Below, in pieces: positions 9,120 through 17,171 of a DNA stretch of 52,217 nt. Source of the stretch: Hyphomicrobiales bacterium (lineage in GTDB: Bacteria; Pseudomonadota; Alphaproteobacteria; Rhizobiales; Rhizobiaceae); the NCBI GenBank assembly GCA_012842935.1, contig DUSC01000281.1:1-52217 (forward strand), in the 5' to 3' direction. The stretch's first letter is position 1; every line of letters starts with the position of its first letter. Below the pieces are notes generated by a model. That model had not been told where the DNA came from, did no database searches, and saw nothing but the letters and a program-made list of their open reading frames with translations. Both the position numbers and the translations under genes were made by a program.

Positions 9120-10280
9120 ATGACGGATGCGTTCACCTTCAACACGACGAAGAGCATCCAGTTCGGCAACGGCGCGCTTGAGAGGCTGGGCGGCATCGTG
9201 CTCGCCCAGATCGGCGCGCGCGTCCTCCTGGTCACGGATCCCGGCATGATGTCGACGGGCATCGTCGGGCGCGCGCTCGACATCCTTTCTTCCGCTGGCG
9301 TCGAGGCCACGCTCTTCGCCGAGGTGCAGGCCGACCCGCCTGAGGCGGTCATCCATGCCGCGACGGAGGCAGCGCGTGGCGCCGGTGCTGTCGGTGTGAT
9401 CGGTCTCGGTGGCGGCTCGTCTCTCGACGTCGCCAAGCTGGTGGCGCTGCTTGCGCCCGGTCGCGAGACGCTGAAGGACGTCTATGGCGTCGGAAAAGCG
9501 ACCGGGCCGCGCCTGCCGCTGGTCCTCGTGCCGACGACCTCCGGCACCGGTTCGGAGGTGACGCCGATCTCGATCGTCACCACCGGCACCGCAGAGAAGA
9601 TGGGCGTCGTCTCGCCGATCTTGATCCCGGACGTCGCGTTGCTCGATCCGGAGCTGACGCTGGGCTTGCCGCCGCACGTCACCGCCGCCACCGGGATCGA
9701 TGCCATGGTTCACGCCATCGAGGCCTACGCCTCGGCCAGCCCCAACAACAACCCGATATCGCGCATGCTGGCCCTGCAGGCGCTCGAGCTGATGGGCCGG
9801 GCCATCCTGACCGCCGTGCATGACGGCAGGAACGCCGAGGCCCGCGGCGACATGCTGCTCGGCTCGATGCTCGCCGGCCAGGCTTTCGCCAACTCGCCGG
9901 TCGCCGCGGTGCACGCCCTCGCCTATCCGTTGGGCGGGCATTATCACATCCCGCATGGTCTCTCGAACGCGCTGGTGCTTCCGCACGTGCTGCGCTTCAA
10001 CGCGGTGACGGCGCCGCGCGCCTATGCCGAGATGGCGCCGCACGCTTTTCCCGAGCTCGCAGCGCTGCAGGGCCAGGAGCGGGCCGCCGCCTTCGTCGAG
10101 CGCCTCGCGGTACTCTCGCGCGACTGCGGCTTGCCGCAGCGGCTGCGCGACATGAAGATCGAGGCCGACGCACTGCCTATGCTGGCGCGCGACGCGATGA
10201 ACCAGACGCGACTGCTCGTCAACAATCCACGCCCGGTGGCCGAGAGCGACGCTCTGGCCATCTACCAGGCCGCCTTCTGA
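9120..10280 (+). CDS. Iron-containing alcohol dehydrogenase (probable 4-hydroxybutyrate dehydrogenase)
   Basis: The 386-aa protein belongs to the group III, iron-dependent alcohol dehydrogenases. The NAD-binding GGGSS is at 97-101, and likely metal ligands are Asp194 and His198 (TGIDAMVHAIEAY), His265 and His279 (VHALAYPLGGHYHIPHG). The following gene encodes a succinate-semialdehyde dehydrogenase 25 bp downstream, so the likely reaction is 4-hydroxybutyrate to succinate semialdehyde, as for Agrobacterium BlcB/AttL. The ATG at 9120 has a strong GGGAGAGGAG upstream; a start at 9081 lacks one. Substrate assignment rests on context, and another primary alcohol is possible. Confidence 0.8.
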   Translation: MTDAFTFNTTKSIQFGNGALERLGGIVLAQIGARVLLVTDPGMMSTGIVGRALDILSSAGVEATLFAEVQADPPEAVIHAATEAARGAGAVGVIGLGGGSSLDVAKLVALLAPGRETLKDVYGVGKATGPRLPLVLVPTTSGTGSEVTPISIVTTGTAEKMGVVSPILIPDVALLDPELTLGLPPHVTAATGIDAMVHAIEAYASASPNNNPISRMLALQALELMGRAILTAVHDGRNAEARGDMLLGSMLAGQAFANSPVAAVHALAYPLGGHYHIPHGLSNALVLPHVLRFNAVTAPRAYAEMAPHAFPELAALQGQERAAAFVERLAVLSRDCGLPQRLRDMKIEADALPMLARDAMNQTRLLVNNPRPVAESDALAIYQAAF

Positions 10281-10305
10281 TCCCGGACACCCAAAGGAAA
10301 CCGTC

Positions 10306-11763
10306 ATGACACTTGAACTCAAGGATCCGACACTTCTCGAATCGCGTGCCTTCGTCGCCGGCAGGTGGGAAGCAGGAGCACGCCAGTTCGCCGTGACGAA
10401 CCCGGCGACCGGCGAGGAGATCGTCAGGGTCGCCGACATGGGCGTCGCCGACATGCGCGCGGCAATCGATGCCGCCTATTCGGCGCAGAAAGCCTGGGCC
10501 CGGCGTACCGCCAAGGACCGCTGCGCGATCCTGCTGCGCTGGCAGTCCCTGATGCTGGAAAACGCTGACGACCTGGCGAAGATCCTCACCGCCGAGATGG
10601 GCAAGCCGCTCGCCGAGGCGAAGGGCGAAATCGCCTACGGCGCGAGCTTCATCCAGTGGTTTGCGGAGGAAGCACGGCGCGTCTATGGCGACGTGATTCC
10701 GGGCCACCAGGAAGACAAGCGCATTGTCGTCCTGAAACAGCCGATCGGCGTCGTGGGTTCGATCACGCCGTGGAACTTTCCCAACGCCATGATCGCCCGC
10801 AAGGTCGGCCCGGCGCTGGCTTCCGGCTGCGCATTCGTCGGCCGGCCGGCGGAGAAGACGCCGCTCTCGGCCCTGGCCATGGCGGTCCTCGCCGAGCGGG
10901 CGGGGGTGCCGGCTGGCGTGCTCTCGATCGTCACCGGAACCGACGCGAAAGGGCTCGGCCTGGAGCTGTGTACCAATCCGAAGGTCCGCAAGCTGACCTT
11001 CACCGGCTCGACGGAGGTCGGCCGCATCCTGATGCGCCAGTGCGCCCACGATATCAAGAAGCTGTCCCTCGAACTCGGCGGCAATGCGCCTTTCATCGTC
11101 TTCGACGACGCCGACCTCGACAAGGCGGTGGAGGGCGCCCTGATCGCGAAGTACCGCAACTCGGGGCAGACCTGCGTGTGCGCCAACCGCATCTACGTTC
11201 AGCGCGGCGTTCTCGAGCCCTTCGCGGCCAAGCTTGCCGCCGCGACCGCGGCCTTGCGTGTCGGCAACGGCGCCGAAGCCGGGGTCAACATCGGCCCGCT
11301 CATCGACGCCGCCGGCCTCGCCAAGGTCGAGGAGCACGTCTCGGACGCGCTTTCCAAGGGCGCCCGCGTTCTTACCGGAGGGGCTCGTTCGGACCTCGGC
11401 GGCACCTTCTATCAGCCGACGGTGCTCGCCGACGTGAAGCCCGGCATGAAGATCCTCGCCGAGGAGACTTTTGGCCCGGTGGCGCCGATCATTGCCTTCG
11501 AGACCGTTGACGAGGTCATCGAGATGGCCAATGACACCGAGTTCGGACTGGCCTCATACTTCTATGCGCGCGATCTCAGCCGTGTCTGGAAGGTCGCCGA
11601 GGCGCTCGAATACGGCATGGTGGGCATCAATACCGGCCTGATCTCGACAGCGGAGGTTCCGTTCGGCGGCATCAAGTCGTCGGGCCTCGGCCGTGAAGGC
11701 TCGAAATACGGGATCGACGACTATCTGGAAATCAAGTACCTGTGCATGAGCGTAGACGTCTGA
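10306..11763 (+). CDS. gabD: NAD(P)-dependent succinate-semialdehyde dehydrogenase
   Basis: The 485-aa aldehyde dehydrogenase oxidises succinate semialdehyde to succinate, feeding the TCA cycle. Visible features are the PWNFP oxyanion motif (155-159), TFTGSTEVGR (231-240), general-base Glu256 in LELGG, and nucleophile Cys290 followed by Cys292 in SGQTCVCANR. The second cysteine is typical of GabD enzymes. The cofactor-pocket Lys of the usual KPAExTP motif is Arg180 here (GRPAEKTP), which could alter NAD/NADP preference. The protein ends EIKYLCMSVDV, a common GabD tail. It is co-transcribed with the alcohol dehydrogenase, and the pair resembles BlcB-BlcA of the hydroxybutyrate pathway. Confidence 0.88.
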   Translation: MTLELKDPTLLESRAFVAGRWEAGARQFAVTNPATGEEIVRVADMGVADMRAAIDAAYSAQKAWARRTAKDRCAILLRWQSLMLENADDLAKILTAEMGKPLAEAKGEIAYGASFIQWFAEEARRVYGDVIPGHQEDKRIVVLKQPIGVVGSITPWNFPNAMIARKVGPALASGCAFVGRPAEKTPLSALAMAVLAERAGVPAGVLSIVTGTDAKGLGLELCTNPKVRKLTFTGSTEVGRILMRQCAHDIKKLSLELGGNAPFIVFDDADLDKAVEGALIAKYRNSGQTCVCANRIYVQRGVLEPFAAKLAAATAALRVGNGAEAGVNIGPLIDAAGLAKVEEHVSDALSKGARVLTGGARSDLGGTFYQPTVLADVKPGMKILAEETFGPVAPIIAFETVDEVIEMANDTEFGLASYFYARDLSRVWKVAEALEYGMVGINTGLISTAEVPFGGIKSSGLGREGSKYGIDDYLEIKYLCMSVDV

Positions 11764-11784
11764 GGCCGAAGGAGCTTTCCGGCC
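11764..11784. terminator. Imperfect hairpin between convergent gabD-like and GGDEF-EAL genes
   Basis: GGCCG at 11764-11768 pairs with CGGCC at 11780-11784, and the stem extends with AA/TT after a one-base bulge. It fills the 33-bp gap between two convergent genes and could stop transcription from either side. No long T-run is present. Confidence 0.35.
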
Positions 11785-11796
11785 GCTCCGCCGCCG

Positions 11797-13770
11797 TCAG
11801 GCGATGGCGCGACGGGCCTCGGTAGTACTCCATTTGCAGTTGAGCAGCTCTTCCGCTTGCCCGGCTTCGACCGGTCGGCTGAAGACGAAGCCCTGGCCGA
11901 GGTCGATGCCGGCCTCGGCGAGCGCCTTGGCTTCGGCATCGGTCTCGATGCCCTCGGCCGTCACCTCCAGGTTGAGGTGGCGGCATAGGTCGACGATCAT
12001 GGAAACGATGCCCGAAGTGCTCCGGCTCTCGCCGAAGCCGGTAACGAGGCAACGGTCGATCTTCAGCTTGGTGACCGGCAACCGGCTCAGCATAGCGAGG
12101 GAGGAATAGCCGGTGCCGAAATCGTCGACGGCGATCGCGATCCCAAGGTCGCGCAGCGCCTGCAGCCGGCGTATGGCGAGCTCCGGATCTTTGATAATGA
12201 CGCTCTCGGTGATTTCGATCTCGAGCCGCGCCGGCGCGAGGCCGGTTTCGGCGAGAATGCGCGCGACAGTGGCGGGAAACGCCGGGTCGTCGAGCTGAAT
12301 CGTCGAGACATTGACAGCGACAAACGGCGACCGATGATCCGCTCCACGCCAGCGCGTCGCTGTCGCACAAGCCTGACGGAGAACGAACTCGCCGATCGAC
12401 CGGATATGGCCGAACTCCTCGGCGAGAGGGATGAACGCCGCGGGGGAAACGGTACCTTCGATGGGCCGCAGCCACCGTGCCAACGCCTCGAAGCCGAGAG
12501 TCCGCCCGGTCTTCAGGTCGACGAGCGGCTGGTAGACGACGCCGATCTCTCCCTTCTCCACCGCCATGCCGAGATCGCGGAGGCGTTCGCCGCGTTGGCG
12601 ATGTTCGGCGTCAAGGCCGCTGGTGAACCAATGGACCGCAGTATCGGACGCCGCGACGGCGGCGAGCAGGGCGTGCCCGCTTTTGCGCAACACTTCGCCG
12701 GCGTCGGTGCCGTCCTGTGGGAACAGGGCGCCGCCGGCCGCGACACGCAGGCGAATCTCGCCTCCCTCGGTGCGGATCGGCACCAGGAAGACCTGGTGGA
12801 ACGCCTTCGACACGTTGTCGACCGCTTCGCCTGGACTGCGCCCAGACGTGGCGAGCGCAAACGTGTCCCCGGCGATTCGGGCGGCGAGAGTGCCGGCGGC
12901 GGCTCCGACGCGAAGGCGTTCGGCGACGGCCTGCACGATCCGTTCGGCCTCGGGACTGCCGGCCTCGCCGACGATCTGCTCGAGGTCGCGGATCCTGACC
13001 TGCAGGACAGCGAAGGCCTGCTTCCCGCCGCTCTTCGCCAGTTCCGCCGTGACTTCGTCGATCAGCGTGTCCGGTTTCGCCAGCCCCGTCACCGGGTCGT
13101 AGCGACGCAGCTGGCGAACGAGGTCCTCCGCTTCCATCTGCGACGTGATGTCGAAAGATACGCCAATCAGGCGCCGCGTCTTGCCGCCGTCCTCGACAAC
13201 GAGGCTGCCGCGGCTGTGGAACCAGCGATAGGTGCCGTCATCGGCGCGGACGCGATAGCGAACGTCATGGACATGTCGCCCGCCCGAGGCGATGGCGAAG
13301 TCGATGCTGGAATCGATGCGCGCCATGTCGTCGGGATGCGTTCGGGAATGCAGTTCGGCCATGGAGAGACGGTGCCCCTCCGGGAACCCCAGGGGCGCCA
13401 GAAGGCCAGGGGAGACGTAGTCGACGGATTCCTCGCCGTTGGCGAGATCGATCGCCCAGACGCCGCCGTCGGCGCTGGCAAGGGCGAGTTGCAGCCTTCT
13501 CTCGCTCTCGCGTGCGGTCCGATAGGCAGCGAGAATATCTTTCCACATCCAGCGAAGCAGCAGGAAGATCAATAGCGACGAGGCACTGATGAAGAACAGG
13601 CCCTTGTATGTCTGCACCTGATGGTAGGTACTGTCGTCGGTGAACAGATCGGCGACGACGCGGTCGCTGAACAGGATCCACAACAGGCTGGTAACGGCGT
13701 ACGCGCCGGCAACGAGGGCCGGAAAGAAGCGATAGCGCGTGCGGATACTGCCGCCTTCGGGAGGGATCAT
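11797..13770 (-). CDS. Membrane PAS-GGDEF-EAL protein, probable c-di-GMP phosphodiesterase
   Basis: This 657-aa protein has two predicted transmembrane helices (about residues 15-36 and 56-76) flanking a short periplasmic loop. A PAS domain (about 92-212), a GGDEF-like domain (about 222-385) and an EAL domain (about 396-650) follow. The GGDEF site reads AGDTF at 300-304, lacking the catalytic Glu, so cyclase activity is unlikely. The EAL domain keeps Glu428 (EAL), Asn487, Glu522, Asp549-Asp550 (DDFGTGYSSL), Lys570 and a later EGIET and QGF. It should therefore hydrolyse c-di-GMP, perhaps with the GGDEF-like domain as a regulatory nucleotide sensor. It stands alone between the GHB-like operon and the Rrf2 gene. 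Confidence 0.88.
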   Translation of the reverse strand: MIPPEGGSIRTRYRFFPALVAGAYAVTSLLWILFSDRVVADLFTDDSTYHQVQTYKGLFFISASSLLIFLLLRWMWKDILAAYRTARESERRLQLALASADGGVWAIDLANGEESVDYVSPGLLAPLGFPEGHRLSMAELHSRTHPDDMARIDSSIDFAIASGGRHVHDVRYRVRADDGTYRWFHSRGSLVVEDGGKTRRLIGVSFDITSQMEAEDLVRQLRRYDPVTGLAKPDTLIDEVTAELAKSGGKQAFAVLQVRIRDLEQIVGEAGSPEAERIVQAVAERLRVGAAAGTLAARIAGDTFALATSGRSPGEAVDNVSKAFHQVFLVPIRTEGGEIRLRVAAGGALFPQDGTDAGEVLRKSGHALLAAVAASDTAVHWFTSGLDAEHRQRGERLRDLGMAVEKGEIGVVYQPLVDLKTGRTLGFEALARWLRPIEGTVSPAAFIPLAEEFGHIRSIGEFVLRQACATATRWRGADHRSPFVAVNVSTIQLDDPAFPATVARILAETGLAPARLEIEITESVIIKDPELAIRRLQALRDLGIAIAVDDFGTGYSSLAMLSRLPVTKLKIDRCLVTGFGESRSTSGIVSMIVDLCRHLNLEVTAEGIETDAEAKALAEAGIDLGQGFVFSRPVEAGQAEELLNCKWSTTEARRAIA

Positions 13771-13863
13771 GCCATGCGTCCTGCACGGTCCGGTGGTAAT
13801 ACCCGGCGAATACCAGAAGAGGTTTAAGATAATATTCTGGGCGGGGCCGCTTCTTCCGCCGTC

Positions 13864-13878
13864 CCGGCCGCTGGCCGG
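13864..13878. terminator. Short perfect hairpin downstream of the Rrf2-type regulator
   Basis: CCGGCC at 13864-13869 and GGCCGG at 13873-13878 form a 6-bp stem with a 3-nt loop, 26 bp past the Rrf2 stop codon. No T-run follows on the minus strand, so terminator function is uncertain. Confidence 0.3.
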
Positions 13879-13903
13879 AACTCAAGCAGCCGGACAGGCT
13901 CTG

Positions 13904-14377
13904 CTATGCGGCTTCGCCTGCGGTCGGCAGGTAGGGACCGCGCACCGGCTGCTTTTCGGCGGCCGGTCCGAGGAAATGGTCGTGGCGAACCAGCACGTCC
14001 GCGAGCGTGTACCGGTCGAAGGTCGAGACGAAGGCGGCCAAGGCCTCGTTGGCGATGCCGGCAAGGCGGCAGGTTCGCGATATGCGGCACTCGTTGCCCG
14101 GCCCGAAACATTCGACCAGCTGGAAGTCGGCCTCGGTCGCCCGCAGAACGGCGCCGAGATTGATCTCCTCGGGCGGTCGGGCCAGCGTGTAGCCGCCGAG
14201 GCGTCCGCGCACGCCCTTCAGAAAACCCGCGTGGGTCAGGATCATCACCACCTTCTTCAGGTGGGCGCGCGAGATCGCGTAGATGTCGGCCGTCTCCTCG
14301 ATCGTGGCCAAGCGGTTCGTGCTTGCTGCAAACACCAGAGCACGCAACGCATAGTCGCTGAATTTCGTCAGTCTCAC
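13904..14377 (-). CDS. Rrf2-family Fe-S regulator, NsrR-like
   Basis: The 157-aa protein starts (GTG at 14377) with (M)RLTKFSDYALRALVF, the usual start of NsrR-type Rrf2 regulators. A winged helix follows (about residues 25-65). Three cysteines, Cys90, Cys97 and Cys103, would bind an iron-sulfur cluster, and Asp8, a fourth ligand in some NsrR proteins, is also present. NsrR senses nitric oxide and represses NO-detoxification or denitrification genes. Its position divergent from the nos cluster fits nitrogen-oxide control. The Cys90/Cys97 spacing is two residues longer than in E. coli NsrR (Cys91/Cys96), so the exact ligand set is open. A GGAG about 9 nt upstream supports the GTG start. Confidence 0.8.
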   Translation of the reverse strand: MRLTKFSDYALRALVFAASTNRLATIEETADIYAISRAHLKKVVMILTHAGFLKGVRGRLGGYTLARPPEEINLGAVLRATEADFQLVECFGPGNECRISRTCRLAGIANEALAAFVSTFDRYTLADVLVRHDHFLGPAAEKQPVRGPYLPTAGEAA

Positions 14378-14432
14378 CGCAAAGAACTCCGCAGATTGCG
14401 ACCCTTCCTGATCCTCTCATGCGGCACCGTCG

Positions 14433-14446
14433 CTGATCCAGATCAA
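14433..14446. promoter_or_regulatory. FNR/CRP-type box upstream of the Rrf2 regulator
   Basis: CTGAT-N4-ATCAA differs from the FNR/FixK/NnrR consensus TTGAT-N4-ATCAA by one base. Centred at 14439.5, a class II (-41.5) promoter would start minus-strand transcription near 14398, leaving a leader of about 20 nt before the Rrf2 GTG. This geometry supports a low-oxygen or nitrogen-oxide-activated promoter. Confidence 0.55.
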
Positions 14447-14502
14447 CGGAAGCAGCAGTGCTGCGGCGAAAGGTCCGATACGCCGTAAAAGAGACATTTT
14501 AG

Positions 14503-14516
14503 TTGACCCAAATCAA
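14503..14516. promoter_or_regulatory. FNR/NnrR-type box in front of the nos operon
   Basis: TTGAC-N4-ATCAA at 14503-14516 is close to the FNR/DNR/NnrR consensus. Promoters of nosR or nosZ in denitrifiers are commonly activated by this protein family under low oxygen and NO. Class II spacing predicts a start near 14551, which would leave almost no leader before the ATG at 14552. Either the first cistron starts further in, or the mRNA is nearly leaderless. Confidence 0.7.
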
Positions 14517-14551
14517 TGTCCCGATTGCCGGCGATCGGCATGGTCTCGCGC

Positions 14552-14941
14552 ATGAGTACCCGCCGCATCCGCTCCCTGCTCGCGATGCTGCTCGCCCTGT
14601 CGATCGGCGCGGGCGGTACGCTGGCCGACGCGCTGCATGTGGCCGCGATGAGCGGCCGGGCGGCTGATCGGATCGTGATCTGCGCCGCGGACGGCGGCGC
14701 GAGCACGATCCTCGTCGACAGCGCCGGGAATCCCGTCGATCCGGAAAAGCAGTCCCCCGCCGCACGGTGCGACGACTGCCTGCCGACACAGGTGAACGCG
14801 ATCCCCGTTTCCATATTTGCCCTGGCCGTCGGCCTTCGGGTCGGCTCTCCCGCGTCCCAATCTCCGCTCCGTCCGACAGAGATGAGCCGCATCTCATCCA
14901 ACGCCGCGCGAGCACCTCCCACCCGAGAGATCGCCACATGA
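14552..14941 (+). CDS. Small DUF2946-like secreted/membrane protein at the head of the nos operon
   Basis: The product from 14552 is 129 aa. It has an N-terminal hydrophobic helix (SLLAMLLALSIGAGGTLADA), then a C-A-x-D-G-G segment with a DxxGNPVDPE and CDDC motif, and a hydrophobic segment near residues 84-96. This pattern resembles DUF2946 proteins, small cysteine-containing membrane or periplasmic proteins often near copper genes. A metal-handling role in N2O reductase maturation is possible but unproven. Its stop overlaps the nosR start (ATGA), so it is translationally coupled to nosR. In-frame ATGs at 14516 (inside the FNR box) and 14540 exist; 14552 is a compromise and no strong ribosome-binding site decides it. 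Confidence 0.6.
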   Translation: MSTRRIRSLLAMLLALSIGAGGTLADALHVAAMSGRAADRIVICAADGGASTILVDSAGNPVDPEKQSPAARCDDCLPTQVNAIPVSIFALAVGLRVGSPASQSPLRPTEMSRISSNAARAPPTREIAT

Positions 14942-17154
14942 CTTCGCTTCGGGGCGCCAACTGCGCCCGCACTTCGTGGACGTTTTCGTATCTTCTGCCG
15001 CTGTTGCTGGCGGTGTTCGCAGTGCTGCTGCCGGCGCTCGCGCGCGCCGAATCCCTGCTTGCCCGCTTCCAGAAGGAGGTCGCGGCCGGGGCGCTGATGG
15101 AAGGTGCCGATTCCTATGGCCCGATTCGCTCGGATCTTCCGGTTGCGCCGATCCTCAAGGCTGGCGAGACCGTCGGCTGGGCCTTCGTTACCTCGGATTT
15201 CGTCGGGACGACCGGCTATTCCGGCAAGCCGATTCACGTCATGGCGGCGATCGGACCGGACGCCGTGCTGCGCGCGGTCAAGCTCGTCAAGCATTCCGAG
15301 CCGATCGTGCTGATCGGAATCCCGGAAGCGCGCATCGCGGGACTGACGGCGGCCTACACGGGCCTCGACCTCGCCGCCGAGGCCGCGGCGGGCGGTTCCG
15401 GGCACGATCTGAACATCATTTCCGGCGCCACCGTCACCGTGATGGTGATCGATGATTCGATCGTGCGCTCCGGTATCCGTGTGGCGCGCGCTCTGGGCCT
15501 CGGCGGGCTGACGCCGGCCGAAGAAGTCTCTGGACCGCGCTTCGAGATCGACAATGACGTGGCTGCGGCTCCCGACTGGCAGACGTTGGTCGGCGACGGA
15601 TCGGTACGCCGCCTCTCGCTCGACATTGGCCAGATCAACCGCGCCTTCGAAGAGATGGACGACCCCCGCGCTGCGGCTCGGCCCGAACCGGGCGATCCGG
15701 CCGATACCTTCATCGACTTGTACACCGGGCTCGTTTCGGTTCCCGGTATCGGCAGGAGTCTGCTCGGCGAACGTGAGTATCCCGGCCTCGCGAAGTGGCT
15801 CAAGGCGGGCGAGCACGCCATCGTCGTGGCGGCACGAGGGTCCTACTCCTTCAAGGGCTCCGGCTACGTGCGCGGCGGCGTATTCGACCGCATCCAGCTG
15901 ATCCAGGACGACATCTCCGTTCGTTTCCGCGACAACGACCACCGCCGGCTGGGCGCAATCGAGGCGATCGGCGCGCCGTCCCTCGCGGAAGTCGATCTCT
16001 TCCGCATACCGGCCGATTCCGGCTTCGACCCGTCCAGACCGTTCCGCCTGCAACTGCTCGTCCACCGCGAGGTCGGACCGATCGAACGTCTCTACACGAC
16101 TTTCGACCTCGCCTACCATACGCCGGCGCGTTTCCTGCGCGCCGTCTCGCAGCCTCCGGCCGCACCGCCGGCGGCAGGTGCCGGGAGCGACGAGGAGAAG
16201 GCCGCCAAGCAGGCGCTCTGGCAGCGTATCTGGCGGGACAAGACGATCGAGATCGCCGGCCTCTCGATCATGCTCGCGGTATTGACGGCGGCATTCTTCT
16301 TCCAGGGCTTCCTGACGCGCTCGGCCGCGGTGACCTTCTGGTTCCGCATCGGCTTCCTCTCGGTGACGCTGGTCTTTCTCGGCTGGTACGCCAGTGCCCA
16401 GCTCTCGATCGTCAATCTGATGGCGCTGGCCCAGTCGGTGGTCGCCGGCTTCAGCTGGGACGCCTTCCTGCTCGATCCGCTCACCTTCATCCTTTGGTTC
16501 TCGGTCGCTGCAGCGCTGATCTTCTGGGGACGCGGCGCCTATTGCGGCTGGCTGTGCCCCTTCGGCGCACTGCAGGAACTGACCAACCGGCTGGCGAAGC
16601 TCGCCCGCATTCCGCAGTGGACGTTGCCGTGGGGCCTTCACGAACGCCTGTGGGCGGTCAAGTACATCATCTTCCTTGGCCTGTTTGGCGTGACGCTCGC
16701 CTCGATCGACCAGGCCGAGCGGCTGGCCGAGGTGGAGCCGTTCAAGACCGCCATCGTGCTCAAGTTCGACCGCGCCTGGCCGTTCACGCTCTACGCTCTG
16801 GTCCTGCTCGGCATCGGCCTTTTCGTCGAGCGCTTCTACTGCCGCTATCTGTGTCCTCTCGGTGCCGCACTCGCCATTCCGGCTCGGCTGAGGATGTTCG
16901 ACTGGCTGAAGCGCTATCCGGAGTGCGGGCGGCCCTGCCAGACCTGCGCCAACGAATGCATGGTCCAGGCCATCCATCCGACCGGCGAGATCAATCCGAA
17001 CGAGTGCCACAACTGCCTTCACTGTCAGGTTCTCTACCAGAGCGAGCAGAAATGCCCGGTCGTGATCCTGAAGAAGAAGAAACGCGAAGCCTTCGCCAGG
17101 CGGAACGCCGCCTCGGCCGAGGCGATGGACCGCGTCATCGAGAAATCCAACTGA
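14938..17154 (+). CDS. nosR: NosR, membrane flavoprotein/Fe-S electron donor for N2O reductase
   Basis: NosR feeds electrons from the quinol pool to periplasmic NosZ and is required for nos expression or activity. The 738-aa product matches the family length. It has a signal/TM segment (about 14-36) and a periplasmic FMN-binding domain with the flavinylation motif SGATVT at 162-167 (Thr165 the likely FMN acceptor). Several TM helices follow from about residue 440. Two cytoplasmic CxxxCP motifs are at C536 (CGWLCP) and C635 (CRYLCP). A C-terminal pair of ferredoxin-like [4Fe-4S] motifs starts at C663 ([12 protein letters not shown], then CHNCLHCQ). FMN would be attached by the ApbE-type NosX encoded downstream. 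It overlaps the preceding small ORF by 4 bp, and nosZ follows 17 nt later. Confidence 0.96.
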   Translation: MTSLRGANCARTSWTFSYLLPLLLAVFAVLLPALARAESLLARFQKEVAAGALMEGADSYGPIRSDLPVAPILKAGETVGWAFVTSDFVGTTGYSGKPIHVMAAIGPDAVLRAVKLVKHSEPIVLIGIPEARIAGLTAAYTGLDLAAEAAAGGSGHDLNIISGATVTVMVIDDSIVRSGIRVARALGLGGLTPAEEVSGPRFEIDNDVAAAPDWQTLVGDGSVRRLSLDIGQINRAFEEMDDPRAAARPEPGDPADTFIDLYTGLVSVPGIGRSLLGEREYPGLAKWLKAGEHAIVVAARGSYSFKGSGYVRGGVFDRIQLIQDDISVRFRDNDHRRLGAIEAIGAPSLAEVDLFRIPADSGFDPSRPFRLQLLVHREVGPIERLYTTFDLAYHTPARFLRAVSQPPAAPPAAGAGSDEEKAAKQALWQRIWRDKTIEIAGLSIMLAVLTAAFFFQGFLTRSAAVTFWFRIGFLSVTLVFLGWYASAQLSIVNLMALAQSVVAGFSWDAFLLDPLTFILWFSVAAALIFWGRGAYCGWLCPFGALQELTNRLAKLARIPQWTLPWGLHERLWAVKYIIFLGLFGVTLASIDQAERLAEVEPFKTAIVLKFDRAWPFTLYALVLLGIGLFVERFYCRYLCPLGAALAIPARLRMFDWLKRYPECGRPCQTCANECMVQAIHPTGEINPNECHNCLHCQVLYQSEQKCPVVILKKKKREAFARRNAASAEAMDRVIEKSN

Positions 17155-17171
17155 AGAGAAGGAGAAGGACC

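Noticed and set aside
14443..17022. 859-codon open frame on the minus strand opposite nosR
   Set aside because: Mirror frame of nosR with low-complexity composition. No domain was recognised.
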